From assembly GCF_964059035.1 (NCBI RefSeq), contig NZ_OZ060380.1:124001-188000 (forward strand): a DNA stretch of 64,000 bases. The letters are read 5' to 3'. The notes beneath the pieces were generated by a model. The model was not told where the DNA came from and ran no database searches. It worked only from the letters and a program-made list of their open reading frames with translations. Source of the stretch: Buchnera aphidicola (Periphyllus testudinaceus). Lineage in GTDB: Bacteria > Pseudomonadota > Gammaproteobacteria > Enterobacterales > Enterobacteriaceae. Each line of letters opens with the position of its first letter. Position 1 is the stretch's first letter. The position numbers and the translations under genes are program-made. Below are positions 30,918 through 40,617 of this stretch, piece after piece.

Positions 30918-31349
30918 TTATTCAAATTTATTTTTTTTTATTATGTCTTTTAGTGAGTTTTTAATTAAAGTAATTCCTTGAAATTTTGGATGATTTTTAT
31001 TTTTAAATTTTGATATTTTAGATATTATTTTTTTTAAATCATTTAATATTATACAAATTTTTTTGAAAAAATCTTTTTTTTTATTTTTTTTTATTAAAAA
31101 ATATTGATTTTTTGTATTTTTTTTAATATTTTCGATTTTTGCAAAATATCTTAATGGTAATTCTTTTATTTTTTTTTTTTTTAAAGAGATTTTTTGTTTT
31201 AAAATATTTATTTTTTGTAATTGTTTTAGATTTTTTTTTATTTTTTCGGTTTTTTTACATTTTTTTTTTTTAGTATTTATTTTTTTTATTTTTAAATTTT
31301 CATCTGAAAAATTTTTTTTACAATTTTTTGAAATTTTCATAAAATTCAC
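30918..31349 (-). CDS. grpE: GrpE-like protein lacking the C-terminal beta domain (probably decaying)
   Basis: Residues about 55-143 follow the E. coli GrpE coiled-coil and dimer-helix region: LPLRYFAKIENIKKNT over ILRVKAEMENLRRRT, an FFKKICIILNDLKKIIS helix over FINELLPVIDSLDRALE, and KFQGITLIKNSLKDIIKKNKFE over the segment ending in KFGVE. The protein then stops, at 143 aa against about 197. The C-terminal domain that opens the DnaK nucleotide site is missing, and its sequence cannot be found downstream in any frame. The first 55 residues are mostly Lys. Several Buchnera have two grpE genes, so this may be the expendable copy. It could still be expressed; a pseudogene is about as likely. 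Confidence 0.6.
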   Translation of the reverse strand: MNFMKISKNCKKNFSDENLKIKKINTKKKKCKKTEKIKKNLKQLQKINILKQKISLKKKKIKELPLRYFAKIENIKKNTKNQYFLIKKNKKKDFFKKICIILNDLKKIISKISKFKNKNHPKFQGITLIKNSLKDIIKKNKFE

Positions 31350-31477
31350 CGAATTAAATTTTTATTTATAGAATCTTTACAAGAATATTTTTAATTAATA
31401 TTTTTATATATTTTAATATTAAAAATTTTTTTAATATAAATAAAATTTATAAATAATGATTTTTTTTTAATTTTTTT

Positions 31478-31866
31478 TGGAGTTGGCGGGATTCGAACCC
31501 GCGTCCAAACAATTTTTTTACTAGAGTTACTACATGATTAGTCTTATATGATTTCTCTTTTTCTTTTTTATTTAAGACAATTTAAAGAAACGTAGTTTTT
31601 ATTTTTTTAAATATGTAAGTATCAAAACAGTATTTACATATAATCTCTTATTTTTTTGAACCATTTATTTTAAATATTAATCTAATTTTGAAAGAGAAAA
31701 AATCAAATAGATTTATAAATGGGCTTTATAACAGTTTTTTAAGCTGCTAAAGCATATTCCTGTTTGTTTTTTGCAGATATTTTATATTTCGGTTTTTTAG
31801 CGAGGCAAACCGACCTCGTCATGCACACTAGTATGAGAATTATTTGTCAAATCCAAAATCAACCCC
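31478..31866 (-). ncRNA. ssrA: Transfer-messenger RNA
   Basis: The 5' end reads GGGGTTGATTTTGGATTTGA and the 3' end GGGTTCGAATCCCGCCAACTCC, pairing as a tRNA-like acceptor stem with a T arm. The tag frame lies at 31739-31774: resume codon GCA, peptide AKNKQEYALAA, then TAA. The YALAA ending is the protease-recognition tail. Size is 389 nt before CCA. After the discriminator A (31478) the genome continues with A's, so CCA is not encoded and must be added by the tRNA nucleotidyltransferase. It rescues stalled ribosomes with SmpB, whose gene is not in the window although it adjoins ssrA in E. coli. Confidence 0.97.
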
Positions 31867-31873
31867 TTTTGTA

Positions 31874-31879
31874 TTTATA
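31874..31879 (-). promoter_or_regulatory. Possible -10 element of ssrA
   Basis: TATAAA on the - strand ends 7 bases before the first G of the tmRNA, the right distance for a sigma-70 -10 box. No convincing -35 partner can be picked in this composition. Confidence 0.35.
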
Positions 31880-32041
31880 TTAAATAAATTTTAAAAATAT
31901 TTAAATTTTAAATAAATTAATATTTATTTTAGAATAGTATAATATTATATGTTGTAATATTACAAATATTATTTTATATATAATACATTTTTATATTTTT
32001 TTATTATTTATATTATTTTTAAAAAAAAAGGAAATTTTTAG

Positions 32042-32371
32042 ATGAATGTAATTTCAAAAATAAAAGATCAAATTTCAAAAAATCCTATTTTACTTTATAT
32101 GAAAGGATCTCCTCAATTTCCAAGTTGCGGTTTTTCTTCTCGAGTAGTTCAAATTTTATTGAGTTTAAAAATAAAATTTGTATATGTAGATATTCTTAAA
32201 AATTTAGATATTAGGAAAGAACTTCCAAATTTTTCTAATTGGCCAACTTTTCCTCAATTATGGGTTTCAGGAGAATTAATTGGTGGATGTGATATTATTT
32301 CTGAACTTTATAAAAATGGAAAATTAAAAAAAATAATTAAAAATACTTTGAAAAAGATAAAAAAAAATTAA
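32042..32371 (+). CDS. grxD: Monothiol glutaredoxin (CGFS type)
   Basis: A class II glutaredoxin that carries and delivers [2Fe-2S] clusters together with glutathione. The active site is CGFS with C29 (FPSCGFSSRV). Family residues YMKGSPQFP, NWPTFPQLWVSGELIGGCDI and the C-terminal glutathione-binding GG-CD are present. Length is 109 aa (E. coli 115). AAAGGAAA precedes the ATG. It converges with rnt over a shared hairpin. Confidence 0.96.
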   Translation: MNVISKIKDQISKNPILLYMKGSPQFPSCGFSSRVVQILLSLKIKFVYVDILKNLDIRKELPNFSNWPTFPQLWVSGELIGGCDIISELYKNGKLKKIIKNTLKKIKKN

Positions 32372-32441
32372 AAAAAATTTATAATAAATTTATATGTTAT
32401 ATTTTTATTTTTTTTAAAAGTATTTTAAGTTATAAAAATTC

Positions 32442-32482
32442 GATATGATGTATATTATTTTTTTATTAAAATGCATCATATC
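32442..32482. terminator. Bidirectional terminator grxD/rnt
   Basis: GATATGATGTAT pairs with ATGCATCATATC over 12 bp (one G-T pair) with a 17-base loop. T-rich sequence follows on the + strand and A-rich sequence precedes it. It sits midway between two converging genes. Confidence 0.65.
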
Positions 32483-32534
32483 TTTATTTTTTATAAAAAA
32501 TTTTATTATTTTTTTTAATTTTTTTTTTTCTTTT

Positions 32535-33185
32535 TTATATTTTTTTTGTGTTATTTTTAATAGGCCATCCTCCTAATTTTTTCCATCGGTTTATTATTTT
32601 ACAAAATAAATTTGCGGTTTGAAGAGTATCATATAATGCAGAATGAGCTTGAGAGTTGTCAAAAGATAAACCAATAGCACGACATGCTTTAGATAATACA
32701 GTTTGTCCTACTGCTAATCCACTTAAAGTAGCAGTATCAAATGTTGCAAACGCATGAAATGGATTTTTTATTGTTTTTATTCGTTCTGATGCAGACATAA
32801 TAAAACTATGGTCAAAATTTGCATTATGAGCTACAATTATTGCTTTACTACATCCGTATTTTTTTATACCATTATAAATTACAGAAAAAATTTCTTTAAA
32901 TGCAAGTTTTTCACTTACTGCTCCTCTTAATGGATTAAATGGATCAATTTTATTGAAAGATAATGCTTCTTTTTTAATTAATGAACCTTGAAAAGGTTTT
33001 ATATGAAAATGAATTTTTTTTTCGATATTTAACCATCCGTAATTATTCATAGTTAATGTAATTACTGCAATTTCTAATAATGCATCTGTTATTGGATTAA
33101 ATCCTGCAGTTTCAACATCAATTACTACTGGATAAAAAGTTCGAAATCTTTTACTTAAAAGGCTTTGATTTTTTATTTTATACAT
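32535..33185 (-). CDS. rnt: Ribonuclease T
   Basis: A 3'-5' exonuclease of the DEDDh family that trims 3' ends of tRNA, 5S and 23S rRNA and turns over tRNA CCA ends. The motifs are visible: [10 protein letters not shown] (Exo I, Asp and Glu), [10 protein letters not shown] (Exo II) and AHSALYDT (Exo III, His and Asp). Length is 216 aa (E. coli 215). The basic patch used for RNA binding is hard to judge by eye. Confidence 0.96.
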   Translation of the reverse strand: MYKIKNQSLLSKRFRTFYPVVIDVETAGFNPITDALLEIAVITLTMNNYGWLNIEKKIHFHIKPFQGSLIKKEALSFNKIDPFNPLRGAVSEKLAFKEIFSVIYNGIKKYGCSKAIIVAHNANFDHSFIMSASERIKTIKNPFHAFATFDTATLSGLAVGQTVLSKACRAIGLSFDNSQAHSALYDTLQTANLFCKIINRWKKLGGWPIKNNTKKI

Positions 33186-33408
33186 TATTTTTCCATAATT
33201 AAAATATATAATGAGTGAAATATTAGTTATTTTTTATTAAAATTTTATAAATTTATTTAATTTTTTTATTTGTATTAGTGATAATAAAAAAATAATTTTA
33301 GTGTAAATTTTTTTTTAATTTAAAATTTAACATATTAATCTTATAATGTTAAGAACAATCAATTTTTTAAAAAATTATTTTTAAGATATTTTTAAATAAG
33401 GATTTTAA

Positions 33409-34035
33409 ATGCATACATTACCTATTTTAAATTATAAATATGATTATTTAGAACCATATTTTGATTCAAAAACTATGGAAATACATCATACAAAACATCA
33501 TCAAGCGTATATCAATAATCTAAATAATAGTTTATTAAATACAAAATTTTCTAGTTATAAAGTCAATAAGTTATTATCTAAATTAGAGTATATATCAGAT
33601 ACAAAAAGAGATTATATTCGAAATAATTTAGGTGGGCATTTTAATCATAGTTTTTTTTGGAAAATTTTAAAAAAAAATACTTTTTTAAAAGGGAAATTAA
33701 AAATTTCTATTAAGAAAAATTTTTTAAGTTTTAAAAATTTTAAAAAATGTTTTATTAATATTGCAATGAATCATTTTGGATCAGGATGGATATGGTTAAT
33801 ACAATCTAAAAAAAAATTGTTAATAACAACTACTATAAATCAAGATAATCCAAGAATGGGTAATTATTTTGTTAAAGATTCTGGAATTCCAATTATTGGA
33901 TTAGATTTATGGGAACATGCATATTATTTAAAATATCAAAATAATAAATTAGATTATATAAAATCATATTTTAATATTATTAATTGGGATCAAGCATCTT
34001 TAAATTTTGAAAAATCATTGCTTTGTAATATTTAA
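33409..34035 (+). CDS. sodA: Superoxide dismutase (Mn type)
   Basis: Converts superoxide to hydrogen peroxide in the cytoplasm. Metal ligands are H27, H80, D166 and H170 (LDLWEHAYYLKYQN). The N-terminal domain holds HTKHHQAYINNLNN. Length is 208 aa (E. coli SodA 206). GGHFNHSFFW and the overall fit point to the Mn enzyme, though metal choice cannot be proven from sequence. The central part (about 85-120) is Lys/Phe-rich. Confidence 0.95.
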   Translation: MHTLPILNYKYDYLEPYFDSKTMEIHHTKHHQAYINNLNNSLLNTKFSSYKVNKLLSKLEYISDTKRDYIRNNLGGHFNHSFFWKILKKNTFLKGKLKISIKKNFLSFKNFKKCFINIAMNHFGSGWIWLIQSKKKLLITTTINQDNPRMGNYFVKDSGIPIIGLDLWEHAYYLKYQNNKLDYIKSYFNIINWDQASLNFEKSLLCNI

Positions 34036-34158
34036 ATAAATTTTGTTATAATTAGTTATATAAATATTTTATAAATTTTTATTAATTAGAGTGTATAATT
34101 ATAAAAAATTACATGTTTTAAAATTTTTTTAGTAAAATAAAATTTAATTTTAGGTTTT

Positions 34159-34710
34159 ATGAAAAACAATTTAAATAAAATAAGAGCAATAATTGGTTTA
34201 GGAAATCCAATTTTAAAATATAATAAAACACGTCATAATGTTGGAATTTGGTATCTTAAATCATTATCATATTATTTCAATGTTACATTTAAAAAAATAA
34301 AAAAAATCTATGGATATAAAAGTGAAATTTTTTTTTTAGAAAAAAAAATTTTATTGCTTTTTCCAGATATTTTTATGAATTTAAATGGTGATTTTATATA
34401 TAAAATATCTCAACTATATAATATTTCTTTAGATGAAATATTAATTATTCATGATGAGTTAGATTTATTTCCTGGAAATATAAAATTAAAATATGGATAC
34501 GGAAGTAATGGTCATAATGGATTAAAAAGTATTATGAGAAAGTTCAAAAAAAATACATTTTATCAACGTTTATCAATTGGTATTGGTCGGCCTAATTCTC
34601 GAAAAGATATTTCTAATTTTGTGTTATCTAAACCAACTTTTGAAGAAAAAACAATTATTTTAAAATCTATTAATAAATCAATTGATTTAATTTTTAAAAA
34701 AAAATTTTAA
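34159..34710 (+). CDS. pth: Peptidyl-tRNA hydrolase
   Basis: Recycles peptidyl-tRNA that drops off ribosomes. The catalytic His is H26 in KTRHNVGIWYL. GLGNP, FMNLNGD and IIHDELDLFPG match the substrate-binding and catalytic Asn and Asp positions, and GSNGHNGLKS and RLSIGIGRP follow. Length is 183 aa (E. coli 194); a short C-terminal trim accounts for the difference. It precedes ychF by 55 bp, the same pairing as in E. coli. Confidence 0.96.
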   Translation: MKNNLNKIRAIIGLGNPILKYNKTRHNVGIWYLKSLSYYFNVTFKKIKKIYGYKSEIFFLEKKILLLFPDIFMNLNGDFIYKISQLYNISLDEILIIHDELDLFPGNIKLKYGYGSNGHNGLKSIMRKFKKNTFYQRLSIGIGRPNSRKDISNFVLSKPTFEEKTIILKSINKSIDLIFKKKF

Positions 34711-34765
34711 TAATTTTTTTATTTTTTTAAAAGAAAGAAAAAAAAAAAAATAAAAAAGGAGAAAT

Positions 34766-35815
34766 ATGAGTGTTCAATGTGGACTTATTGGTTTACCAAA
34801 TGTAGGAAAATCTACTATTTTTAATATTTTAACAAAAATGAATGTTCCATCTTTAAATTTTCCTTTTTGTACTATTAATCCAAATATAGGATTTTCTTAT
34901 GTTAATGATAAAAGATTAATTGAATTAAAAAAAATTGTTTCTCCAAAAAAAGTTATTTCATCAGTTATAAAAATAGTAGATATTGCTGGTTTAGTAAAAG
35001 GAGCTTCTCAGGGTGAAGGTTTAGGTAACAAATTTTTAAATGAAATTAAAAGAGTTGATGCTTTAATACATGTCGTTCGTTGTTTTAAAGATAATAAAAT
35101 TACACATGTTCATAATAGAATTGATCCTATTGGTGATATTGATATTATTAATACAGAATTAATTTTTTCGGATATAGATATTTGTGAAAAAAATCTTTTA
35201 TTATTAAAAAATTTAAAAAATAATAATAAAAGTTTTTTAATAGAAGAAAAAAATTTATTAAATAAATGTTTATTGAATTTAAAAAATTTTATTTTTTTAA
35301 GAAAATTAAGTTTTTCATCAAAAGAAATTTTTTTAATTAAAAAATTTAATTTTTTAACATTAAAACCAACTATTTTTTTAATCAATATTAGTAAAAATAA
35401 AGAAGATAATGTTAATTTTAAAAAATTAAAAAATTTTTTAAAGAAAGACATTATTAATACTATTTGTCCAAATATTTTAACAGGAGTATATAAAAATGTT
35501 AATAATAGATCCGTTAACTTATCTAAAATTATTTATTCTATTTACAAAATCTTAAATTTAAAAACTTTTTTTACTGTTGGTAAAGAAGAAATCAGAGCAT
35601 GGCCTTTTTTAAAAAATTCAAAATGTATAGATGTATCTAAAATTATACATAGCGATTTTAAAAAAGGATTTATTCGTGCAAAAATTATTAGTTATAAAGA
35701 TTTTATAAAATATAAATCTGAAATATCTGTAAAAAAAGCTGGAAAGTTAAGATTGGAAGGAAAAAATTATTTTGTTCAAGATGGGGATATTATTCATTTC
35801 TTGTTCAATGTATAA
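34766..35815 (+). CDS. ychF: Ribosome-associated ATPase YchF (Obg family)
   Basis: A translation-factor-related P-loop ATPase that binds ribosomes. Walker A is GLPNVGKST at residues 9-17, switch regions include DIAGLVKGASQGEGLGNKFL, and the nucleotide-specificity motif is NISKNKE. The C-terminal TGS domain is intact (GKEEIRAWPF, SDFKKGFIRAKI, GKNYFVQDGDIIHFLFNV). Length is 349 aa (E. coli 363), with the helical middle shortened. AAGGAGAAAT precedes the ATG. Confidence 0.96.
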   Translation: MSVQCGLIGLPNVGKSTIFNILTKMNVPSLNFPFCTINPNIGFSYVNDKRLIELKKIVSPKKVISSVIKIVDIAGLVKGASQGEGLGNKFLNEIKRVDALIHVVRCFKDNKITHVHNRIDPIGDIDIINTELIFSDIDICEKNLLLLKNLKNNNKSFLIEEKNLLNKCLLNLKNFIFLRKLSFSSKEIFLIKKFNFLTLKPTIFLINISKNKEDNVNFKKLKNFLKKDIINTICPNILTGVYKNVNNRSVNLSKIIYSIYKILNLKTFFTVGKEEIRAWPFLKNSKCIDVSKIIHSDFKKGFIRAKIISYKDFIKYKSEISVKKAGKLRLEGKNYFVQDGDIIHFLFNV

Positions 35816-35843
35816 AAAAATATTTTATTAGTAAAATATTTTT
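35816..35843. terminator. First hairpin of ychF/thrC terminator pair
   Basis: AAAAATATTTTA pairs with TAAAATATTTTT over 12 bp with a TTAG loop, starting right at the ychF stop. On the + strand it has the A-tract, stem and T-tract form of an intrinsic terminator. Confidence 0.5.
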
Positions 35844-35855
35844 AAAAATTTTATT

Positions 35856-35879
35856 AGAGAGGAAATGTATTTCCTCTCT
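35856..35879. terminator. Second hairpin of ychF/thrC terminator pair
   Basis: AGAGAGGAAA pairs perfectly with TTTCCTCTCT over 10 bp with a TGTA loop, 11 bp before the thrC stop. It is rich in G and C for this region, which makes chance unlikely. Confidence 0.65.
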
Positions 35880-35889
35880 GATATAATAT

Positions 35890-37185
35890 TTATGTATTAA
35901 TTAAAATTTTTTTAAGTGTATTAAAATTAGGTTTAATATTATGACATAATTCTTTTAAATTAGATAAATTAGAAATTATATCTGGTTTTTTTAATTTTAT
36001 TTTTAATACTTCTTCAACAGTGTTTTTAAATTTAATTGGATGAGCAGTACCTAAAAAAATTCCGTGTTCTTCTTTTTTTAATTTTCTTTTAAGAAGAGTA
36101 TAAGCTATAGATGAATGTGGTTCAGAAATATATTTATATTTTTTAAATAGTTCTTGTATTTTTTTTCTTGTTTCTTTTTCTGATACACTACCATAACCTA
36201 AATCTTTAATATTCCATTTTTTTCTTTTAAATATTTCTTGTACTCTAGTCCAGTTATTTGGTTTGCTAATATCCATTGCATTAGAAATTGTAGAAATAGT
36301 TGGAAAAGGATTCCATATTCCAGTTTTTAAAAATCTTGGTATTGTGTCATTTGAGTTTGTTGATAAAATTAATTTTTTTATTTTTAAACCCATAGATTTT
36401 GCTAGCAAAGCAGCAGTTAAATTTCCAAAATTTCCACATGGTATAGAAATAACTATTTTTTTTTCAGAATTTTTATGAATTAAATGAAATATTTCAAAAA
36501 AATAGCATATTTGAGCAAATAATCTACTAATATTTATTGAATTTGCAGAATTTAATTGTGTATATTTTTTTATTTCTTGATCATTAAATGATTTTTTTAC
36601 TAATTCTTGACAGTCATCAAAACTTCCATCAATAGCTATTGTTGTAATATTTTTTCCTAAAGTAGAAAATAATTTTCTTTGAATATCACTAATTTTTCCT
36701 TTGGGATATAATATAATTACTTTTATATTTTTAATTTTATAAAATGCGTGTGCTACTGCTGCTCCAGTATCTCCAGACGTTGCTGTTAAAATAGTTGTTG
36801 ATTTTTTGTTTTTTTTATTTAACAACGAAAGTATTTGAGCCATGAATTTAGCTCCATAATCTTTAAAAGCTAAAGTTGGTCCATGAAATAATTCAAAACA
36901 TGAAATATTTTTTTTTAGATTATAAATTTTTGGTTTATAAGAAGAAAAAGCTGATTTTACGCTAGAATATATATTTTTTTTTTGTATTTCATTACCAATT
37001 AATAACGATAAAATTTTTTGACTTCTAGGAATAAATTTTTTTTTTAAAAGTTTTGTAATTTTTTCTTGAGAAAGAATTGGTAATTTTTCGGGAAAAAACA
37101 ATCCTTGTTTTGATCCTAAACCTAATTTTACTGCATTAGAAAAATTTACTATTTCATTTTTATCTTTTAGATTATATAATTTCAT
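35890..37185 (-). CDS. thrC: Threonine synthase
   Basis: Last step of threonine synthesis, from O-phosphohomoserine to threonine with PLP. The PLP lysine lies in HGPTLAFKDYGAKF. TATSGDTGAAVAHAFY and IPCGNFGNLTA are the cofactor-phosphate and substrate loops. Length is 431 aa (E. coli 428). The ATG overlaps the last base of the thrB stop (TAATG), so it is translationally coupled. Confidence 0.97.
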   Translation of the reverse strand: MKLYNLKDKNEIVNFSNAVKLGLGSKQGLFFPEKLPILSQEKITKLLKKKFIPRSQKILSLLIGNEIQKKNIYSSVKSAFSSYKPKIYNLKKNISCFELFHGPTLAFKDYGAKFMAQILSLLNKKNKKSTTILTATSGDTGAAVAHAFYKIKNIKVIILYPKGKISDIQRKLFSTLGKNITTIAIDGSFDDCQELVKKSFNDQEIKKYTQLNSANSINISRLFAQICYFFEIFHLIHKNSEKKIVISIPCGNFGNLTAALLAKSMGLKIKKLILSTNSNDTIPRFLKTGIWNPFPTISTISNAMDISKPNNWTRVQEIFKRKKWNIKDLGYGSVSEKETRKKIQELFKKYKYISEPHSSIAYTLLKRKLKKEEHGIFLGTAHPIKFKNTVEEVLKIKLKKPDIISNLSNLKELCHNIKPNFNTLKKILINT

Positions 37186-38126
37186 TAATTTTTTATTCCT
37201 ATAGTTCTAGCTCCAATAGAGTCTATTTTGCAAATGAAAGAAAACCCTTTTTTTGTTTCAACGTAATTTTTCAAAAAATATTTTTTAATTTTTTTTGCTG
37301 TTTTTTTATTATCACATATAGAGAAAATAGTTGGACCTGATCCTGAAATTCCGTATGCTATAGATCCTATTTTTTTTATATTTTTTTTGTGTTGAGAAAA
37401 ATTTCTTATTAGTTTTTTTCTAAATGGTTCAGCAATAATATCTTTTATAGAGGATGCAGCAAGATTAGATTGATTTGTATAAGACGCATGAATAAAACAC
37501 GATATATTTTTACTATGTTGTATACAAGTTTTTTTAGAATATGTATTAGGAAGAACTAATCTAGATTCAAGAGTTGATAATTTAGTACCTGGCCATGAAA
37601 TAACCCAAAACCAATCTTTAAAATATGGAATTTTTTGGGAAATATTTTTTTTATTATTTATAATTAATCTAACCCCTCCAAGATAAGAAGGTGCAACATT
37701 GTCATAATGTATTCCACCAGAAACATCTTTTTCTATTTTTCCCATTAAATATAATAATTTGTGTTTATCTAAGGGATTTTTAAAAAGAATATTCAATGCT
37801 ACTAGTGTTGATACAATAGATGATGCGCTTGAACCTAGTCCAGAGCTTATAGGTAAATTTTTTTCTAATGTAATATGTACATTTTTTTTTGTTTTTATTT
37901 TTTTTGAAAAAAGACGCCATGCTTTCCAAGCAATATTATTTTTATATGATTTTGGAAGTTCTTTTGAAAATTTTCCACTATTAGTTAATTTAAATAAGTT
38001 TGATAATTTAATTGAGACGTAGTCTCCTAACAATTCTTTATTTTTTATAGGAGTTATTGATGCTCCTAGTATATCAAATCCTACTCCTAAGTTTCCAATA
38101 GATGCTGGCGCATATACTTTTATCAT
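37185..38126 (-). CDS. thrB: Homoserine kinase
   Basis: Phosphorylates homoserine; a GHMP-family kinase. The N-terminus YAPASIGNLGVGFD and the ATP loop LPISSGLGSSASS are diagnostic. GSIAYGISGSGPTIFSIC is the third GHMP motif. Length is 313 aa (E. coli 310). Middle gene of thrABC, 25 bp after thrA. Confidence 0.97.
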   Translation of the reverse strand: MIKVYAPASIGNLGVGFDILGASITPIKNKELLGDYVSIKLSNLFKLTNSGKFSKELPKSYKNNIAWKAWRLFSKKIKTKKNVHITLEKNLPISSGLGSSASSIVSTLVALNILFKNPLDKHKLLYLMGKIEKDVSGGIHYDNVAPSYLGGVRLIINNKKNISQKIPYFKDWFWVISWPGTKLSTLESRLVLPNTYSKKTCIQHSKNISCFIHASYTNQSNLAASSIKDIIAEPFRKKLIRNFSQHKKNIKKIGSIAYGISGSGPTIFSICDNKKTAKKIKKYFLKNYVETKKGFSFICKIDSIGARTIGIKN

Positions 38127-38151
38127 ATTTTTTTCCTAAATGTACATAATT

Positions 38152-40617
38152 TTATAAAATAGAATTTAATAAATCAGAAAAAACTCCAGATGCAGTAACT
38201 TGTTTTCCAGCTCCGTATCCTCTGATAACTAGTGGTATTGGTTGATAATATTTACTGTAAAATGTAAATGCATTTTCTCCATTTTTTATTTCATATAATG
38301 GATTTTTTTTATCGATTTCAGAAAGTTTAATTTTACAATTTCCTACTTTATCAATTGTTCCAATAAATCTTATTCTTTTTAGATTTTTTTTAGCTAATAA
38401 ATTTTTTTTTAAAAAAAATTTGTCAAATTTTTTTATTTGAGTTAAAAATTCTTTTACGCTAATATTTTTGTTTAAAGTTTTAGGAAGTATTTTATCAATT
38501 TTTATATCTTTTAATTCTAAATTATATCCAGATTCACGAGCAATAATTAATAGTTTTCTTGCAACATCTAAACCAGATAGATCTTCTCTTGGATCAGGTT
38601 CAGTAAATCCTATTTTTTTTGCTTTTTTAACAGCTTTTGAAAATAGCATTCCTTCATCTAATTTTCCAAAAATAAATGATAAAGATCCAGATAGTATACC
38701 TTGAAAATATACTATTTTATCTCCTGTTTGAATAATATTTTTTATTGTTTGTATAATTGGAAGACCTCCTCCAACATTTGTTTCATATAAAAATTGTTTA
38801 TTTTTTTTATAGGCTATTTTTCTTATTTTTTTATATTTTTTTATATTTCCAGTATTAAATTTTTTGTTTGCAGCAATGATATTAAATCCTTTTTTTATGT
38901 ATTTAATATATTGGTTTGATATTTTTGTGCTAGAAGTGCAGTCAATAATTATTGGATTAATATAACAATTTTTTTTGATAATTTTATAAATTTTTAAAAT
39001 TAATTTATTTTTTTTTGTAAAATTATATTTTGTTTTTTTAAAATTTTTCTTCCATAATTTAGTTTTAATTCCATTTTCTTTAAATAATAATTTATGAGAA
39101 TTTGATATTAAACAAATTTTTATACTGATATTTTTTTTCTTTAAAATATTTTTTTCTTGAGAAATTTGTTTTAATAAAGTTTTTCCTATTCCTCCAATTC
39201 CTAATAAAAATAATTCAACAATTTTTTTTTTATTAATTATTATTTTATGTATTAATTTAATTGCAGTAATTTTATTTTTAGTTTTTATAATAAAAGAAAT
39301 AGAATTTTTTGAGTCATTTTTTATTGTGGAAATTATTTTAATATTTGAGTTATTTAATTTTTTATATATTGTTCTAATTAATTTATCTTTTTTTGTAATT
39401 TTATCTTGAACAATAGATATTATAGATAATTTTTTTTTTATTTTAATTTTTCTTTCAAATTTATTGATAAAATTTTTAAATATTTTTTGAAATATTTTTT
39501 TAGTTTTTTTAAGGTATTTTTTTTCTATATAAAAATTTATATAATTTGAATTTATTGAATTAGAAAATAAAATTATAGATATGTATTTTTTTTTTATAGA
39601 TTTTAGTAATTTTTTTTCTATTTTATATTTTTGTTTATAGTTATTTATTTTAATTTTGAATAAACATATTTTATCTATATATGTTACACTCGGATAATTT
39701 TTATTTTTTTTATTTTTATTTTTTTTAAATATTTTTGTTCCAGGATATTCTTTGTTGAAAGTATTTTTAATATAGCAAGGAATATTAAATTTTTTTAGAG
39801 GTGATATAGATTTAGGATGTAAAACTTTTGCTCCTAGTTTTGATAATTCTGTAATATTTTCATATGTAAGATTTTTTAATATTTTTGCATTAGAAACAAT
39901 TTTTGGATCACATGTTAAAACTCCATTTACATCAGTCCAAATTTCACAGGAATTAGCTTTAAAACAAGCAGATAATATAGCAGCGGAATAATCAGATCCA
40001 TTTCTTCCTAATAAAACTAATTGATTTTTTTTATTTCCTGCAATAAATCCAGGCATTAATATTATTTTTTTAGAAGAAATATTAATTTTTTTTAATTTTT
40101 TTGTTGATAAACTAATATCAGCATATGATTCTAATATATTTCCTGTAGAAATAATTTTTTTTATAGGATTTATTAAATAAGTATTTAAATTTTTAGAAAT
40201 TAATAAATTATTTACAATATTAGTACATAGTATTTCTCCTTTAGAAATTATTTTTGCAAAAATAATTTTTGAGCATTTATTTGAGTTATATATTTTTTTT
40301 GCTGTTTTCTCTAAAAATATTATTTCTTTTTTAATAATTTTTAATATTTTTTTAAAGAAAATTTTATTTTTTTTTTTAAAAATTTTTTTTATTATTTTAA
40401 TAAATTTATTTTGTATTTTTAAAATAATTTTTTTAAAGTTATTTTTTTTTATTGAATATTTTATAAGTTTTTCTAAATAATTTGTTATTTTTGCTGGAGC
40501 AGATAAAACAACTGCAATTTGATTGTTTCTTGATTTTTCTTCAATTATTTTTGATACAAATAAGATTTTTTTTGCATCAGCTAATGAAGTTCCTCCAAAT
40601 TTTAAAATATTAATCAT
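38152..40617 (-). CDS. thrA: Bifunctional aspartokinase I / homoserine dehydrogenase I
   Basis: Catalyses the first and third steps of threonine synthesis. The aspartokinase domain (about 1-295) begins LKFGGTSLADAK and has LLGRNGSDYSAAILSA and the LTCDPKIVSNAKIL segment. A regulatory ACT region (about 310-460) is Lys/Ile-rich and diverged. The dehydrogenase domain (about 465-821) has LGIGGIGKTLL, ETNVGGGLPIIQTIKN, GILSGSLSFIFGKLDEGM and EPDPREDLSGLDVARKLL. Length is 821 aa (E. coli 820). AGGAGA lies 11 bp before the ATG. No thr leader peptide precedes it. Confidence 0.97.
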   Translation of the reverse strand: MINILKFGGTSLADAKKILFVSKIIEEKSRNNQIAVVLSAPAKITNYLEKLIKYSIKKNNFKKIILKIQNKFIKIIKKIFKKKNKIFFKKILKIIKKEIIFLEKTAKKIYNSNKCSKIIFAKIISKGEILCTNIVNNLLISKNLNTYLINPIKKIISTGNILESYADISLSTKKLKKINISSKKIILMPGFIAGNKKNQLVLLGRNGSDYSAAILSACFKANSCEIWTDVNGVLTCDPKIVSNAKILKNLTYENITELSKLGAKVLHPKSISPLKKFNIPCYIKNTFNKEYPGTKIFKKNKNKKNKNYPSVTYIDKICLFKIKINNYKQKYKIEKKLLKSIKKKYISIILFSNSINSNYINFYIEKKYLKKTKKIFQKIFKNFINKFERKIKIKKKLSIISIVQDKITKKDKLIRTIYKKLNNSNIKIISTIKNDSKNSISFIIKTKNKITAIKLIHKIIINKKKIVELFLLGIGGIGKTLLKQISQEKNILKKKNISIKICLISNSHKLLFKENGIKTKLWKKNFKKTKYNFTKKNKLILKIYKIIKKNCYINPIIIDCTSSTKISNQYIKYIKKGFNIIAANKKFNTGNIKKYKKIRKIAYKKNKQFLYETNVGGGLPIIQTIKNIIQTGDKIVYFQGILSGSLSFIFGKLDEGMLFSKAVKKAKKIGFTEPDPREDLSGLDVARKLLIIARESGYNLELKDIKIDKILPKTLNKNISVKEFLTQIKKFDKFFLKKNLLAKKNLKRIRFIGTIDKVGNCKIKLSEIDKKNPLYEIKNGENAFTFYSKYYQPIPLVIRGYGAGKQVTASGVFSDLLNSIL

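Noticed and set aside
35110..35451. A 113-codon Phe/Lys/Ile frame on the - strand inside ychF.
   Set aside because: Composition is what the complement of an AT-rich Lys/Phe gene gives by chance; ychF is clearly the real gene.
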